DNA of 56,330 nt from Bacteroides sp. Its GTDB lineage: Bacteria; Bacteroidota; Bacteroidia; Bacteroidales; Muribaculaceae. Location of the stretch: contig JAAVDD010000053.1 in assembly GCA_014801985.1 (NCBI GenBank), positions 1-56,330 on the forward strand, given 5' to 3'. Positions 15,559 to 24,868 of the stretch are shown piece by piece. The notes under the pieces were generated by a model, which made no database searches, was not told where the DNA came from, and saw only the letters and a list, made by a program, of their open reading frames with translations. Both the position numbers and the translations under genes were made by a program. Position 1 is the stretch's first letter, and each line of letters starts with the position of its first letter.

Positions 15559-17865
15559 TTTTTCCACAACAATCTTATCAATGATTGCATGATTTGTCTG
15601 GATATTCATATTCTCATCTTCGGGTAAGTAGATGATGCCCAATGTATGAGATCCCTTCCCGAGAGGAAGCACGACGCTGTTGCTCATGCCCCAGTCGTTC
15701 CAGTTGGCAACCCCGCGATGAGGCATAACGACTGTCCCGGCTTTGGATCCGTCAAGGGTTAGAGTCCGGATTGCAGCCTTGTTTTCTGTGTTTACCGGTC
15801 CGTTTCCGTTGGCATAGCGCACGGATATGGAATAAACACCATCTTCCGGGATCTCTACCACTGCCTCTACAGGAGCCGAATTCATATCAATCTCCACAAA
15901 CTTCCCTTTCGAGGCGCCGCTCAAATCTTCCTGCGGCCTATAGGATAGTTCAGGAGAACTGAGGGTGGTGGTGTAGCTGGAGTCTGCAAAATAGATATCT
16001 TCTTTTTTGCGGTTGCTGCGCGGTTCTGAAGCAAAGCTCTGTGTTCCGTCGCCGGCCACACCGATAACCTGCCATTCTCCCTCTTCCAATGCAGGATAGG
16101 AGGTCTCACGGGTCTCCGCTACCACCTTACCGTCGCGGAGCACAAGATATTTGGAAATGTATTCAATCGGGTTCCACTGCAGATAGTTGGGGAAGGCAGA
16201 CTTATCTTTGGCTATGTCGGCATTGAAGGTGAGCCATGCGATAGGCGTCAGAGGAGCCTTACGGTTTCCGGCATGATTCACAGCCATCTTCGCGATAGGC
16301 TCATTATCCATATCCACCACAATCTTGCACTCCCCTTTCAGTTTCGATGCAGGAATCACGGCCAAAGGATCAATCTCCTTGCCATTGAGAGTCATCTTCT
16401 TCACCCTTGAGCCGAAGCCATTGACCGTTATGTCGAGCTTCGCACCGCGATAGCTCACATTGTCGAGCGAGCGCGTGCCGCCAAGTGTTTCCGGAACAAA
16501 AGGAGCGATCCTAAGTCCGTTCTCCTCGAAATTGATACCGAAGAGGATACGCATTGTTATACCCAAGTTGCCGGATAGCGACCAGAGCATATTGGAAGAG
16601 TTAAGCTCAGTGAAGTAATCACCGTTGTCAAGGTTAAAGTTCTCCTTGTTGGTAGCAAAAAGGGCTGCCGGGCGGAACACCGCGCCAATGCCTTCGAGGG
16701 TGCCCTCCTCATTTCCAGCCTTTGCCTGAGCAATGGTCCAGTAAGATCCCACGAAAGGCCATAACGCATTGTTATGATAATTGGGCATATCAGGGATTTG
16801 CGGCCAGAAGATGGCTGGGCCATAAGGGGTCTGCGGGGCGTTCTCAGAAATAGATTTCTGATGTTCCAGAGGAGCTATATCATAAAGAATTGCCAGGGCA
16901 GCGCCCAATGTCTCATGGCGAGGATTGAGGATCTTGTTATCGCGCCCGTATGTGTACATTCCGTAATATCCCTTGTCGTCCATCCAGAATTTCTTGTCGA
17001 TTGCTGCGGCCAGGGCCTTCGCCTTGGCTGCAAACTTCTCAGCCTCCTTCTTCTTTCCGAGAGCGGAAGCCATCTTGGAAGTGGCCTCAATTGCAGCAGC
17101 ATACATCACATTTGTGCCCATCGCCTCGCTCTGAGAAATGTCGGCAGTCTGCATCCAGCGCGGGTAGCTCTGCTCGCGCCAGTCAATGAAAGAAGTTTCC
17201 CCTTTCACAAGCCCGTGCGGGCTCATCACCGTCTTCTCATCCTTTTCAAGGGAACGGACCGCAATAGGATATACCGTTTCAAGCCATTTGCGATCTCCTG
17301 TGACCTTATAGATCTCGTATGCGGCAAGCACCCATACCATACGGTCGGTGGAGATAGGCCATGCTCCGCCGGAACCGGTATCCTGAATTATCTGGCCACT
17401 CTTGTTCACCTTTTTCATTAGCGAAATCATCGAGGCCTCCGGCTGGAGAGCAGCCATCGAAAGGATGATGGAATAGCTAACATCGCGGGTCCACACGCCG
17501 GCCCATTCTTTTCCGGTGCGGAGTGTGGTATCCGGTTCCACGGCGTTGACCATCTCATCAAGGCCCATGTTGAAAATGGCCTGGTGAAGCATATTCTCTG
17601 TTGTGAGAACGGGATATTTCGTCAAGTCGTTCTTACGCTTCCAGGTCTGTTCCACGGGCATGAAGTATCCGGGACGACCCTTATAGGTGGAACGAATCTC
17701 CTCCGGGCTCTCGGCCCAGGCCTTGAATTCATTCTGATAGATGGTGTCGCCGGCCCAGCGGTATGCGTCGGTCTCAACGATTGTGCGCTCTCCGCCGGCA
17801 GCCATCATTGCAGCCGCTCCTCCGGCCATTGCCGTCATAAGGAGAGATATTCTCTTATTATTCAT
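15535..17865 (-). CDS. Exported six-hairpin glycosidase-like protein
   Basis: This encodes 776 residues with an N-terminal signal peptide (MNNKRISLLMTAMAGGAAAMMAAGG). Residues of about 80-510 read as an (alpha/alpha)6 toroid as in GH15/GH37/GH63-like enzymes. Motifs include VWTRDVSYSIILSMAAL, GAWPISTDRMVWVLAAYE, FIDWREQSYPRWMQ and HNNALWPFVGSYW. The Asp and Glu residues in these motifs are candidate acid/base. A beta-domain follows, then a C-terminal CBM6/35-like sandwich (GVYSISVRYANGNGPVNTENKAAIRTLTLDG). The exact GH family and substrate cannot be fixed by eye; an alpha-glucoside or alpha-mannoside is plausible. It lies 33 bp after rnr, probably as a read-through partner. Its final codons double as the SRP RNA promoter. 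Confidence 0.75.
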   Translation of the reverse strand: MNNKRISLLMTAMAGGAAAMMAAGGERTIVETDAYRWAGDTIYQNEFKAWAESPEEIRSTYKGRPGYFMPVEQTWKRKNDLTKYPVLTTENMLHQAIFNMGLDEMVNAVEPDTTLRTGKEWAGVWTRDVSYSIILSMAALQPEASMISLMKKVNKSGQIIQDTGSGGAWPISTDRMVWVLAAYEIYKVTGDRKWLETVYPIAVRSLEKDEKTVMSPHGLVKGETSFIDWREQSYPRWMQTADISQSEAMGTNVMYAAAIEATSKMASALGKKKEAEKFAAKAKALAAAIDKKFWMDDKGYYGMYTYGRDNKILNPRHETLGAALAILYDIAPLEHQKSISENAPQTPYGPAIFWPQIPDMPNYHNNALWPFVGSYWTIAQAKAGNEEGTLEGIGAVFRPAALFATNKENFNLDNGDYFTELNSSNMLWSLSGNLGITMRILFGINFEENGLRIAPFVPETLGGTRSLDNVSYRGAKLDITVNGFGSRVKKMTLNGKEIDPLAVIPASKLKGECKIVVDMDNEPIAKMAVNHAGNRKAPLTPIAWLTFNADIAKDKSAFPNYLQWNPIEYISKYLVLRDGKVVAETRETSYPALEEGEWQVIGVAGDGTQSFASEPRSNRKKEDIYFADSSYTTTLSSPELSYRPQEDLSGASKGKFVEIDMNSAPVEAVVEIPEDGVYSISVRYANGNGPVNTENKAAIRTLTLDGSKAGTVVMPHRGVANWNDWGMSNSVVLPLGKGSHTLGIIYLPEDENMNIQTNHAIIDKIVVEKFGGIENN

Positions 17866-17898
17866 TTTGCAGATTGTAAGATTAGAGGATTTATCAGG

Positions 17899-20136
17899 TT
17901 ATTTCTTTCTTTTTCCTTTCCCTTTCTGAGATTTCCCCTTCTGTGAACGAGGTTCGTGACGCTTGCCGGGCTTGCGTTCCTCAAGAGGTTTGTTGGGGTT
18001 TCCGGTGTCGGAGATAAGCGCGAAGTCGAGTTGCTTGCGTTCAAGGTCGGCACGTGCCACCTGCACCTTCACCTGATCGCCAAGGGTATATTTATTACCA
18101 TGACGACGCCCCACAAGACAATAGTTCTTCTCATCGAGGTCATAGTAGTCATCGGCAAGATCGCGTATGGGCACAAGTCCCTCACACATATTATCGACAA
18201 GCTCGACGTAGAAGCCCCATTCAGTGACTCCGGAGATTACACCGTCGTAGACTTCTCCGAGGCGATCGCGCATGAACTCCACCTGCTTATAGCGGATGCT
18301 GGAGCGTTCGGCATTGGCGGCGAGCTGTTCCATGTCGGAGGAGTGCTTGCATTCCTCTTCAAGTTTATTCACATCGACGCTGCGGCCTCCGTCGGCATAT
18401 CTGGCAAGCAGACGGTGGACCATCATGTCAGGGTAGCGACGGATCGGAGAGGTGAAATGGGTGTAATAATCCATCGCCAGACCATAGTGGCCGATATTTT
18501 CAGTGGTGTAGACAGCCTTTGCCATTGAGCGTATGGCGAGAATCGAAAGCATACTCTCCTCACCTTTCCCCTTTACATCACGCAGCAGACGGTTGACACT
18601 CTTATTGATCTCCTTTGCCTTGCCGTCGGTGGCAATCTTATATCCGAATCGGGAGGCTATAAGCGAGAGATTGCTCAGTTTCTCGGAATCCGGGTTATCA
18701 TGGACACGATATACGAAGCTCTTGGCTTTCTTCCCTTTCCCAACCTTTCCTATGGCCTCGGCCACGGTGAGGTTGGCGAGAAGCATGAACTCCTCTATGA
18801 GCTTGTTTGCATCCTTGGATTCCTTGAAATATACGCTGACAGGCTTTCCATCCTTGTCAATTTCAAACCTTACCTCCGCCCGATCAAATTCCAGGGCACC
18901 GGCATCATAGCGTTTGCGTCGCAGCTGCTTAGCCATATCGTTGAGCACTTTCAGCTCGCGCGCATAATCACCCTCCCCTTTCTCTATTATCTCCTGTGCC
19001 TCCTCGTAGGTGAATCGGCGGTTACTCTCGATCACGGTGCGCCCGATACGGCTGTTGACCACATTGGCCTTCGAGTCGAGTTCGAAGATTGCGGAGAAGG
19101 TGAGTTTCTCCTCGTTAGGACGCAGGGAGCATATACCATTAGAGAGACGCTCCGGGAGCATCGGTATCGTGCGGTCGACGAGATAAACGCTTGTGGCTCT
19201 CTGCTTGGCTTCCTTCTCGATTATGCTGTTGGGTTTCACATAGTGGGTCACATCGGCGATATGCACACCCACCTCCCAGTTACCGTTGGCAAGCTGGCGG
19301 ATGGAGAGGGCATCATCGAAGTCTTTTGCGTCGCGCGGGTCAATGGTGAAGGTGGTCACCTGTCGGAAGTCCTCACGCTTGGCCACCTCCTCCGGAGTGA
19401 TTCCGGCATCGATATGCTCTGCAGCCTTCTCTACGTTTGCAGGATATTTATATGGAAGTCCGTATTCTGCGAGGATAGCATGCATCTCTGTGGTGTTGTC
19501 GCCCTTCTTACCGAGGATATCTATCACTTCGCCACGTGGGTTCATCTCATCATCACGCCATTGAGTGATACGTGCCACTGCCTTGTCTCCATCCTTACCA
19601 CCCTTCAGCTTACCCTTCGGAATGATAATGTCGGCGGCAAGGAATTTGGAATCGGTCACGAGCGATGCATAGTTCTTATCTATCTTGAGCGTACCGATGA
19701 ATGTCTGGTCTTTTGCCTCAAGGATTTCCAGTACCTTAGCCTCCGGAGCATTGCCACGGAGTGCGGCAGAAACCATCACGCGCACCTTGTCGCCGTTGAG
19801 GGCGTGCATGGAGTTACGCTCAGCCACGTTTATCTGCTGGTCTTCTATGATAACGGCATTCTTGCCGTTGCTGCGGCGAACAAAGTATCCTACATTCTCA
19901 GTGCCGAGATTACCCTTCGCCTTATATTTACCAAGCTCCACCTCGGTGATTACATCGCCGGCAGTGAGTTCATCGAGGAGATTGATCACATCCATGCGGT
20001 TGGCGGGATTAGTCGCACCTATACCGAAAGCGATCTGCTTGTAATTAAAACTCTGTTTATTCTGTTTCTGTAGAAATTCAAGTATCAGATCCTGAAGTTC
20101 CTTTTTCTTTAATCGTTTGTTGGTTGTCTTTGCCAT
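17899..20136 (-). CDS. rnr: Ribonuclease R
   Basis: This is a processive 3'-5' exoribonuclease of the RNB family, about 745 residues. N-terminal cold-shock/OB parts (to about residue 230) are followed by the RNB domain with DPRDAKDFDDALSI, whose Asp residues bind Mg. The helical core ends in HYGLAMDYYTHFTSPIRRYPDMMVHRLLARY. A C-terminal S1 domain (GEVYDGVISGVTEWGFYVEL) and a Lys/Arg-rich tail follow, typical of RNase R. ATGs lie at 20163, 20151, 20145 and 20136. I chose 20136 (MAKTTNKRLKKKEL) because MAK plus a basic stretch is the usual family start, but 20145 is also reasonable. A TATTTTTG -7-like box lies about 130 bp upstream (near 20268), without a clear -33 box. Confidence 0.92.
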   Translation of the reverse strand: MAKTTNKRLKKKELQDLILEFLQKQNKQSFNYKQIAFGIGATNPANRMDVINLLDELTAGDVITEVELGKYKAKGNLGTENVGYFVRRSNGKNAVIIEDQQINVAERNSMHALNGDKVRVMVSAALRGNAPEAKVLEILEAKDQTFIGTLKIDKNYASLVTDSKFLAADIIIPKGKLKGGKDGDKAVARITQWRDDEMNPRGEVIDILGKKGDNTTEMHAILAEYGLPYKYPANVEKAAEHIDAGITPEEVAKREDFRQVTTFTIDPRDAKDFDDALSIRQLANGNWEVGVHIADVTHYVKPNSIIEKEAKQRATSVYLVDRTIPMLPERLSNGICSLRPNEEKLTFSAIFELDSKANVVNSRIGRTVIESNRRFTYEEAQEIIEKGEGDYARELKVLNDMAKQLRRKRYDAGALEFDRAEVRFEIDKDGKPVSVYFKESKDANKLIEEFMLLANLTVAEAIGKVGKGKKAKSFVYRVHDNPDSEKLSNLSLIASRFGYKIATDGKAKEINKSVNRLLRDVKGKGEESMLSILAIRSMAKAVYTTENIGHYGLAMDYYTHFTSPIRRYPDMMVHRLLARYADGGRSVDVNKLEEECKHSSDMEQLAANAERSSIRYKQVEFMRDRLGEVYDGVISGVTEWGFYVELVDNMCEGLVPIRDLADDYYDLDEKNYCLVGRRHGNKYTLGDQVKVQVARADLERKQLDFALISDTGNPNKPLEERKPGKRHEPRSQKGKSQKGKGKRKK

Positions 20137-20344
20137 TTCTGTCATATACATTAGCCCCGCCATCCCGGCGGGATGAAGAGATAGGATTTATTTTTACATT
20201 TTTATAGGAGGCAACAGCCCGATATAATTCAAATATCGTGCCATTCCCCTCTAAGTATATAATTATAACACAAAAATAGCAAAAAATATCAAAATCTTCA
20301 TCTAACTATTCATCATACCACCACATTATTCTTCCATAATCCAT

Positions 20345-20389
20345 AAAAATATGCAAGAGAGAGATGCCGCATACGACATCTCCCTCTTA
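20345..20389 (-). terminator. Terminator of the LRR protein operon
   Basis: On the minus strand a 14-15-bp stem (AAGAGGGAGATGTCG with its partner) closes on a 4-nt loop. Two G-U pairs form only in minus-strand RNA, which supports that direction. It is followed by TGCATATTTTTATGG. It lies 24 bp past the LRR gene stop. Confidence 0.65.
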
Positions 20390-20412
20390 CAATTTAAGAC
20401 TAATTGATAAGT

Positions 20413-21795
20413 TTATTCAGTAAACTCATATACAAACTTAGTGTTGGCATCCTTTTCAATATTGGAAGGCGGATTCTTAATATCAAATTCAGGCCATACT
20501 TTAATTTCAGTCATATTTTCATTATATGAGAACATGCCATATCTAACGTCGGGATTCATTTTACTAATGTCAATACGACTGAGACCGGTCATATAAACGT
20601 TTGCATATCCTAATATTTTAGTTTTACCCCATTCAAAATAAGTAAGAGCCGGCACATCAAATAAGTTAAGATTGTATAGATTCGGTAAATCAGATGCCAT
20701 GATCACACTTTTTAGTTCAGGGATGCTATAGCAATGCATTTCATGGATTACAGAACAGTCAGATACATCCAACGAGGGAATATGAGTATTCTCTACACGC
20801 AATTCATCAAGATTTACACACCCTTTAAGATCCGGGGCTTGTGTGAGCTGTGTATCATTTACAGCAAGATATGTGAGCTGTGTGCAACCGGATGTATTAA
20901 TCTCACTGATTTTTGTATATCCCAAATTTAGCTCTTCCAATGTACTTTTCACTGGCTGGGCATCAAATTCCGTCACTGCGGTATACATTAGATATACCTT
21001 GCCAAGTTTGTTACATCCATCAAGATTTACCTTAACTAACTCAGTGTTGAAAGTAGCAACAAAATTGAATAGATTTGTACAGCCACTAAGATTTAATTCA
21101 GTAAGCTGATTGGTCGAACATACCAAAGAATTTAACTTCGGAAGATTCTCTACATTAAGGGAGGTAAGTTCATTCTGTGCACAATTGATTTCCTCTATAT
21201 CAGCAAATCGAGAGAAATCAAGAGTAGCGTATCCAAGAGACTCAACATTAATGAATGCCATAGAATCCGGGAGAATGGATAGATCAAACTGTTTAAGCTG
21301 TGTACTTCCGATATTAAATGCACGCAACTTCTTTGGATTCCCCAATTCAAGTGTCTTCAGAAATTCACAACGATTGAGAGAGAGCACCTGGAGATCCTTC
21401 AACATTGACACATCAATAGATTGGGCTTTTGTATAATCTCCATATAATGCCTGTAAGGAGGTAAGATATTCAATCCCCTTAAAATTAAACACTTCAGGAG
21501 AGTTAAGCTCCAATGCGCCATTATAGGCGGCTGCTTCCACATTAGTTAGGACATCAGATCCATTAGCTACTTGCACCTTGATAGCGTCACGCAATGCTGA
21601 ATCAGGTATATATTCTTCGGTTAGAATATTAAAAGCCTCTACCGGGGCAGATTCTACAAATCTGACTTCGCTGATTTCCTCTGTAGAAATTGTTGTTGTA
21701 CTGCCATTTTTCAAGAGAATCTCCATGTTATAAGACTGTGCTGAGGCTCCCATTACAGTTGCGAATGCAATAACAGATGGAATTAATTTCTTCAT
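20413..21795 (-). CDS. Secreted leucine-rich-repeat protein
   Basis: This encodes 460 residues with a signal peptide ending MGASAQ. A short beta region (MEILLKNGSTTTISTEEISEVRF) common to Bacteroidales secreted LRR proteins comes first. From about residue 105 to 400 there are irregular 20-22-residue leucine-rich repeats (LTSLNVENLPKLNSLVCSTN, QLTELNLSGCTNLFNF and so on). These resemble internalin/SDS22-style repeats more than BspA. No clear sorting tail is visible. LRR surfaces usually bind protein or host ligands; the ligand here is unknown. The coding sequence is noticeably more AT-rich than the genes on either side. It forms a two-gene unit with the secreted protein 33 bp upstream. Confidence 0.75.
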   Translation of the reverse strand: MKKLIPSVIAFATVMGASAQSYNMEILLKNGSTTTISTEEISEVRFVESAPVEAFNILTEEYIPDSALRDAIKVQVANGSDVLTNVEAAAYNGALELNSPEVFNFKGIEYLTSLQALYGDYTKAQSIDVSMLKDLQVLSLNRCEFLKTLELGNPKKLRAFNIGSTQLKQFDLSILPDSMAFINVESLGYATLDFSRFADIEEINCAQNELTSLNVENLPKLNSLVCSTNQLTELNLSGCTNLFNFVATFNTELVKVNLDGCNKLGKVYLMYTAVTEFDAQPVKSTLEELNLGYTKISEINTSGCTQLTYLAVNDTQLTQAPDLKGCVNLDELRVENTHIPSLDVSDCSVIHEMHCYSIPELKSVIMASDLPNLYNLNLFDVPALTYFEWGKTKILGYANVYMTGLSRIDISKMNPDVRYGMFSYNENMTEIKVWPEFDIKNPPSNIEKDANTKFVYEFTE

Positions 21796-21828
21796 ATTAT
21801 TATATTTTTATGTATCTATTGGGAAATT

Positions 21829-22317
21829 TTATTTCAGTTCGTATTTAAGAGAATATGTTCCTGCACTGATAATAATGGTTTTCTCGTTTAGCCGATATAA
21901 GTCAAGAGTTGCAGCTCCTTCCGAGTCGGTTGCAGTTTGAGCAAGTAACCTGCCATTAAGCCCATATATTCTAATTCCCATTTCAGGTTCAAAGTCGATA
22001 AAGCAGGCAATACCATCACGTATAGTACATTTTGGTGTTTTGGTTACTTTTTCAATATCACCAGAAGGTATTGTCTCAAAGAAAGAGAATGTTTTCACAT
22101 CCTTCATTTGCCATGTCATTGTCCCGTCAACCGCTTCCACAGAAAGTATGTTGTCGTTGGTCTTTACAATTGGGAAGTCGGAAAGCTGGAAGAACACCGG
22201 GTCGCCTTCATTAGGTGTAATCCCTAAGTAACATATTCCTGCCATCGCTACGTTTGCAGTTAATGCAAAAACGATCAATAGGAAGATGTACAGTCGTTTA
22301 AGATTGATTATTTTCAT
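21829..22317 (-). CDS. Small secreted protein with Por-type C-terminal region
   Basis: This encodes 162 residues with a long N-terminal signal sequence (LYIFLLIVFALTANVAMAG). The middle (VFFQLSDFPIVKTNDNILSVEAVDGTMTWQMKDVKTFSFFE) is the strand pattern seen before LRR or sorting modules in Bacteroidales secreted proteins. The last 60 residues (GIRIYGLNGRLLAQTATDSEGAATLDLYRL ... SAGTYSLKYELK) match the shape of a type A T9SS sorting domain. Almost nothing but sorting signals is present, so it may be a stand-alone partner of the LRR protein. That protein begins 33 bp downstream and itself lacks such a tail. The region is AT-rich, like the LRR gene. Confidence 0.6.
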   Translation of the reverse strand: MKIINLKRLYIFLLIVFALTANVAMAGICYLGITPNEGDPVFFQLSDFPIVKTNDNILSVEAVDGTMTWQMKDVKTFSFFETIPSGDIEKVTKTPKCTIRDGIACFIDFEPEMGIRIYGLNGRLLAQTATDSEGAATLDLYRLNEKTIIISAGTYSLKYELK

Positions 22318-22383
22318 ACACTATTAATTTGGATAATTAACATTTCATTAGACGTGTTTAAAGAATACATGGTGTTACCTGTA

Positions 22384-22752
22384 TTAGCATATTGACTCCT
22401 CATACTTTCTAAAAGCAGACGATAGAGCCGATGCCGTTACCGGTTTCAATATGAACTCAATCATGTTCAATCCGGAGAGGGATTGCCTTATATCTTTATT
22501 GTCGGAAATCAGAATCAGAGGATGTGAAATCCTTGATTGCCTGATTTTGCTTACGGCATTTTCTCCAGCTGATTCCATATCCATTATTATCAGATCTACG
22601 TCTTGGTTGTTTGCCATATGGATGCAGTCTTCCATAGCCTCCACGGTGGCAGTGCATTCGGTATGCGGACATAAACCGGCTATGGAATTCTTTATATCCG
22701 TAGCTATGAAATAGGAATCTTCAAGGATTATATATTTAAGGGATGATGCCAT
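22384..22752 (-). CDS. Stand-alone receiver (REC) domain protein, partly degenerate
   Basis: This encodes 122 residues covering one CheY-like domain and nothing else. The acidic pair is Glu11/Asp12 (IILEDSYF). The phospho-acceptor is the Asp in VDLIIMDMES, and the conserved Lys is in FILKPV. The usual Thr/Ser position is in LILISD. It resembles the receiver of the adjacent LytTR regulator (shared EDCI and KP segments), which suggests duplication with loss of the output domain. It has its own promoter at 22774-22805. Candidate roles are phosphate sink or decoy for the neighbouring kinase. Confidence 0.75.
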   Translation of the reverse strand: MASSLKYIILEDSYFIATDIKNSIAGLCPHTECTATVEAMEDCIHMANNQDVDLIIMDMESAGENAVSKIRQSRISHPLILISDNKDIRQSLSGLNMIEFILKPVTASALSSAFRKYEESIC

Positions 22753-22773
22753 ATCAGTTTTGTTTTACATAAA

Positions 22774-22805
22774 CAAAATTAATATGGCATATCCGGGAAG
22801 ACAAG
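22774..22805 (-). promoter_or_regulatory. Promoter of the REC-only gene
   Basis: On the minus strand CTTG (22802-22805), a 20-bp spacer and TAATTTTG (22774-22781) fit the Bacteroidetes promoter. It gives a short leader of about 15 nt before the ATG at 22752. Confidence 0.55.
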
Positions 22806-22882
22806 CAAAAACGGGGGAAGCGGTAAACCAACAGGTGGAAACGGTATATTAATCGGGGGAATTTATCTGCTTAGATCCAAGC

Positions 22883-23644
22883 TCACTTATGTGTATGTCC
22901 AAGCCATTCAAGAAATGTATCGCGCCGGGCGGCGCTGATCACTTCTGTTTTGGAGTGTTCCGAAGCTTCAAGAGTTACATTGAGACGTCCCTTAAAATAT
23001 TTGGAAACGTTCTTTATAGCATCAATGGATGCAAGAATCGAGCGGGAGATCTGAAAAAATCTGTTTGGATCTAAAACAGCGGCTATTTCTCCGATTGATG
23101 AGAAGTCGCTTATAAGAGATTTCCCGTTCTTGCAGATTATGTAAACATATCTGTCCTCAGCCTCAAACCATGCTATCTCCTCATCCTGCACAAATGTGTA
23201 GTTTTGTCCGTTGCTCACCAAGAGGCGTGTGCGCAGCTTTGGAGCCTCTTTTTCAGATTTGGCTGCTTTTATTGGAGCCGCTCCCTGAGAGTGAGATTCA
23301 AATTTCTTCAATGCCCTTTCAAGATCGCTATCCTGAAGAGGCTTAAGGAGATAATCCACGCTGTTCACTTTAAATGCGCGGATTGCATATTCATCATAGG
23401 CGGTTGTAAATATTATGGGAGTGTCAATCTCAACGCTGCGGAAAATTTCAAAGCAGTTTCCATCGTCAAGCTCTATGTCCATGAATATTAGCTGAAGGTC
23501 AGGACGGCCACTGAAATAGTCGATGCAATCCTCTATGGTTTCGGCAGTGAACACGCATTCGTAATCGGGACGCAACTTGAAAATTGCATTCTGAAGGTTT
23601 ATGCGAGCGAATTTCTCATTCTCTATGATGGCATATTTTTTCAT
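22883..23644 (-). CDS. LytTR-family response regulator
   Basis: This encodes 253 residues. An N-terminal receiver has Glu8/Asn9/Glu10 at the acidic pocket, the phospho-acceptor Asp in LIFMDIELDDG, Thr in IFTTAYDEYA and Lys in DYLLKPL. A linker of about 25 residues precedes a C-terminal LytTR DNA-binding domain (LLVSNGQNYTFVQDEEIAWFEAEDRYVYI ... FFQISRSILASIDAI). The acidic pair contains Asn rather than Asp. The gene lies 23 bp after the sensor kinase and forms a classical LytS/LytTR-type pair with it. Target genes are unknown; the secreted LRR operon downstream is a candidate by proximity. Confidence 0.9.
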   Translation of the reverse strand: MKKYAIIENEKFARINLQNAIFKLRPDYECVFTAETIEDCIDYFSGRPDLQLIFMDIELDDGNCFEIFRSVEIDTPIIFTTAYDEYAIRAFKVNSVDYLLKPLQDSDLERALKKFESHSQGAAPIKAAKSEKEAPKLRTRLLVSNGQNYTFVQDEEIAWFEAEDRYVYIICKNGKSLISDFSSIGEIAAVLDPNRFFQISRSILASIDAIKNVSKYFKGRLNVTLEASEHSKTEVISAARRDTFLEWLGHTHK

Positions 23645-23667
23645 TTTCCAGCAGTTAAGTCGGTAAA

Positions 23668-24663
23668 TTATAATAAAGGCACATAAGCGGTGAAGGTTTC
23701 ACCATCATTATCTATATGGAATGTCTGCCCATAGGCAGAATAGAGCTCTTTAAGGTATTCAAGCCCGAAGCCGCCCGGAACAACCGTATGAGAAAGGTTG
23801 ATGGGATTAGAGACTGTGATTTCAGTTTCCTTGACATGAATGTTGATATTCATAGGCTTCTTAGCGGATATTATGTTATGTTTGGTTACATTCTCGATCA
23901 GCAATTGCAATGTGAATGGAACAAGCTGCCTGCCCTCAGGCAGATCTCCGATGATAGAGATTTTCAGCTTATCGGAATATCGCATATCAAGCACCGATAT
24001 ATATGAGCTAAGGAATTCAAATTCCTCTTTTACATCCACCCTGTCAATGTTATGTTTTGCCAGGATATAACGATACATGCTGGCCAGGGAATAGATGAAG
24101 CTTTTGCTTTGAGCCTGATCAATTGAGACCAATGAGTGAAGCAAATTAAGGGAGTTAAACAGGAAGTGAGGATTCACCTGAGCTTTAAGAGAGTCATAGC
24201 GATATTGCAGAGCCTTACGCCGTGCATCTTCGGTCTCCTCCCTGGAACGGACAAGATTTTTGAAGTAATACACCAGCTCGATTCCCATGAGAATTATAAT
24301 GTCATTCAGAATAGATCCTGCCCAATCAATATTAATACCAGTTCCCTTATGGATAATTCCATATACAGCTACATACAAGCCATTGACTACGCTTACAGCT
24401 ACCATTGACATTGCAAAGTCAATTACTATTTTCAAAGTAAGATTTGAGATTCTAATGAGACGAAATACAATCAGGAGATTTAATAAGAATACTAACAATA
24501 TAGGAGGGAAGTTATAAGCTATACCCTCAAACATATCATATAAGTCTGTATAAGGGAATACATTCCCAAATCTTACGGCATTATAAAAAGTCTGAAACCA
24601 TGCATAATAGAGAACTACAGCAAGAGTCCATCTCAACCATATAAATATTTTACAGTGTTTCAT
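23668..24663 (-). CDS. LytS-type sensor histidine kinase
   Basis: This encodes 331 residues. Four transmembrane helices fill about residues 8-135 (LRWTLAVVLYYAWFQTFY, PPILLVFLLNLLIVFRLI, MSMVAVSVVNGLYVAVYG, IIILMGIELVYYF). A coiled helix leads to the His_kinase motif NPHFLFNSLNLLHSLVS with the phospho-His near 171. The ATPase region is minimal (LQLLIENVTKHNI for the N box, PGGFGLEYLKELYSAYG for the G box). There is no periplasmic sensor domain, so sensing is probably intramembrane or through a partner. It is the first gene of the operon with the LytTR regulator, with a promoter at 24756-24787. Confidence 0.88.
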   Translation of the reverse strand: MKHCKIFIWLRWTLAVVLYYAWFQTFYNAVRFGNVFPYTDLYDMFEGIAYNFPPILLVFLLNLLIVFRLIRISNLTLKIVIDFAMSMVAVSVVNGLYVAVYGIIHKGTGINIDWAGSILNDIIILMGIELVYYFKNLVRSREETEDARRKALQYRYDSLKAQVNPHFLFNSLNLLHSLVSIDQAQSKSFIYSLASMYRYILAKHNIDRVDVKEEFEFLSSYISVLDMRYSDKLKISIIGDLPEGRQLVPFTLQLLIENVTKHNIISAKKPMNINIHVKETEITVSNPINLSHTVVPGGFGLEYLKELYSAYGQTFHIDNDGETFTAYVPLL

Positions 24664-24755
24664 GGTGTCAAGGAGTTAGATTTGAGTGTTTTAAAGTTGA
24701 GAAAGATGTGGGGGATTTAACAATAGGCCTCCTTACTAAAGGATTAAAGGCGCGA

Positions 24756-24787
24756 TAAAATTACAAAATTCTTACTAAAACTGCAAA
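24756..24787 (-). promoter_or_regulatory. Promoter of the sensor kinase/LytTR operon
   Basis: On the minus strand TTTG (24784-24787), a 20-bp spacer and TAATTTTA (24756-24763) are present. The leader is about 85 nt. The 500-bp gap up to 25171 otherwise holds the MITE-like element A. Confidence 0.5.
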
Positions 24788-24868
24788 CCTTGAAGAGAAT
24801 GGGAATTTACAGGACATGTCTGCGTTAAAAATTCAACATAAATTTTTATGTTTATTCAAGTACATATT

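Noticed and set aside
18700..20073. 457-codon open frame on the plus strand opposite rnr
   Set aside because: It lies fully antisense to a well-supported RNase R gene and shows no recognisable domain; long shadows are expected in this base composition.
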